A stretch of 64,000 nt of DNA, taken from assembly GCA_002633025.1 (NCBI GenBank), contig NMRB01001335.1, positions 1 through 64,000 on the forward strand, in the 5' to 3' direction. Position 1 is the first letter of the stretch. Each line of letters opens with the position of its first letter. Below the pieces are notes generated by a model, which had not been told where the DNA came from, made no database searches, and saw only the letters and a program-made list of their open reading frames with translations. The position numbers and the translations under genes are program-made. Source of the DNA: Notospermus geniculatus. Taxonomy: Eukaryota > Nemertea > Pilidiophora > Heteronemertea > Lineidae. Shown here one piece after another: positions 63,960 through 64,000 of the stretch.

Positions 63960-64000
63960 GTAAGTTAACTTAACTACATGTATGTTCCATGTCTGGTTAT

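Overview
This is a eukaryotic (metazoan) genomic scaffold segment: small exons with GT-AG introns, tRNA-derived SINEs, many hairpin mini-transposons, three long N gaps (13357-14154, 36982-37745, 54912-55574) and four single Ns. The gene family and repeat style suggest a marine invertebrate, possibly an amphioxus, hemichordate or echinoderm, but the sequence alone does not settle the species.

The only protein-coding content I can support is a head-to-tail tandem array, all on the + strand, of secreted hyaluronidase-like (glycoside hydrolase family 56) genes, called A to H here. Each complete copy has five coding exons with fixed phases: exon 1, signal peptide and first beta strand; exon 2, catalytic Asp-x-Glu; exon 3, Gly-Tyr/Phe-Tyr and two Cys; exon 4; exon 5, the Trp-containing strand plus a C-terminal EGF-like module. 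C (26586-33625), D (36647-41808), E (48960-51783) and F (57824-61040) are intact. B (20163-23399) is complete but has a frameshifted C-terminus and a GC splice donor. A (7305-12874) lacks a visible exon 5. G (61707-61973) is a lone first exon. H (63693-63959) is a nearly identical first exon running off the right edge. Bases 97-1830 carry the split 3' flank of a further copy whose coding part lies left of the window.

All copies share a short promoter block (TTAAATAGG-like box about 65-85 bp before the ATG, and a CAGCTG-containing block further up). Copies with a visible 3' end share an AATAAACTAC block followed by a T/G-rich stretch, so the duplicated unit spans promoter to 3' end. Intron 1 is as short as 149 bp (F) and 212 bp (E), and in other copies is inflated to kilobases by inserted elements.

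The rest is repeats: TTAA-flanked hairpins, TA-flanked hairpins, Tc1/mariner-like ends, a 24-bp minisatellite family inside a larger dispersed repeat, SINE remnants and microsatellites. The paralogous flanks give natural empty-site comparisons. These show repeated 6-bp gains at TA dinucleotides that create TAGGCCTA or TACATGTA. They look like excision footprints of TA-targeting elements with GG..CC and CA..TG termini, and elements with such termini are present in the window. One such gain lies inside a coding exon (gene A exon 2).
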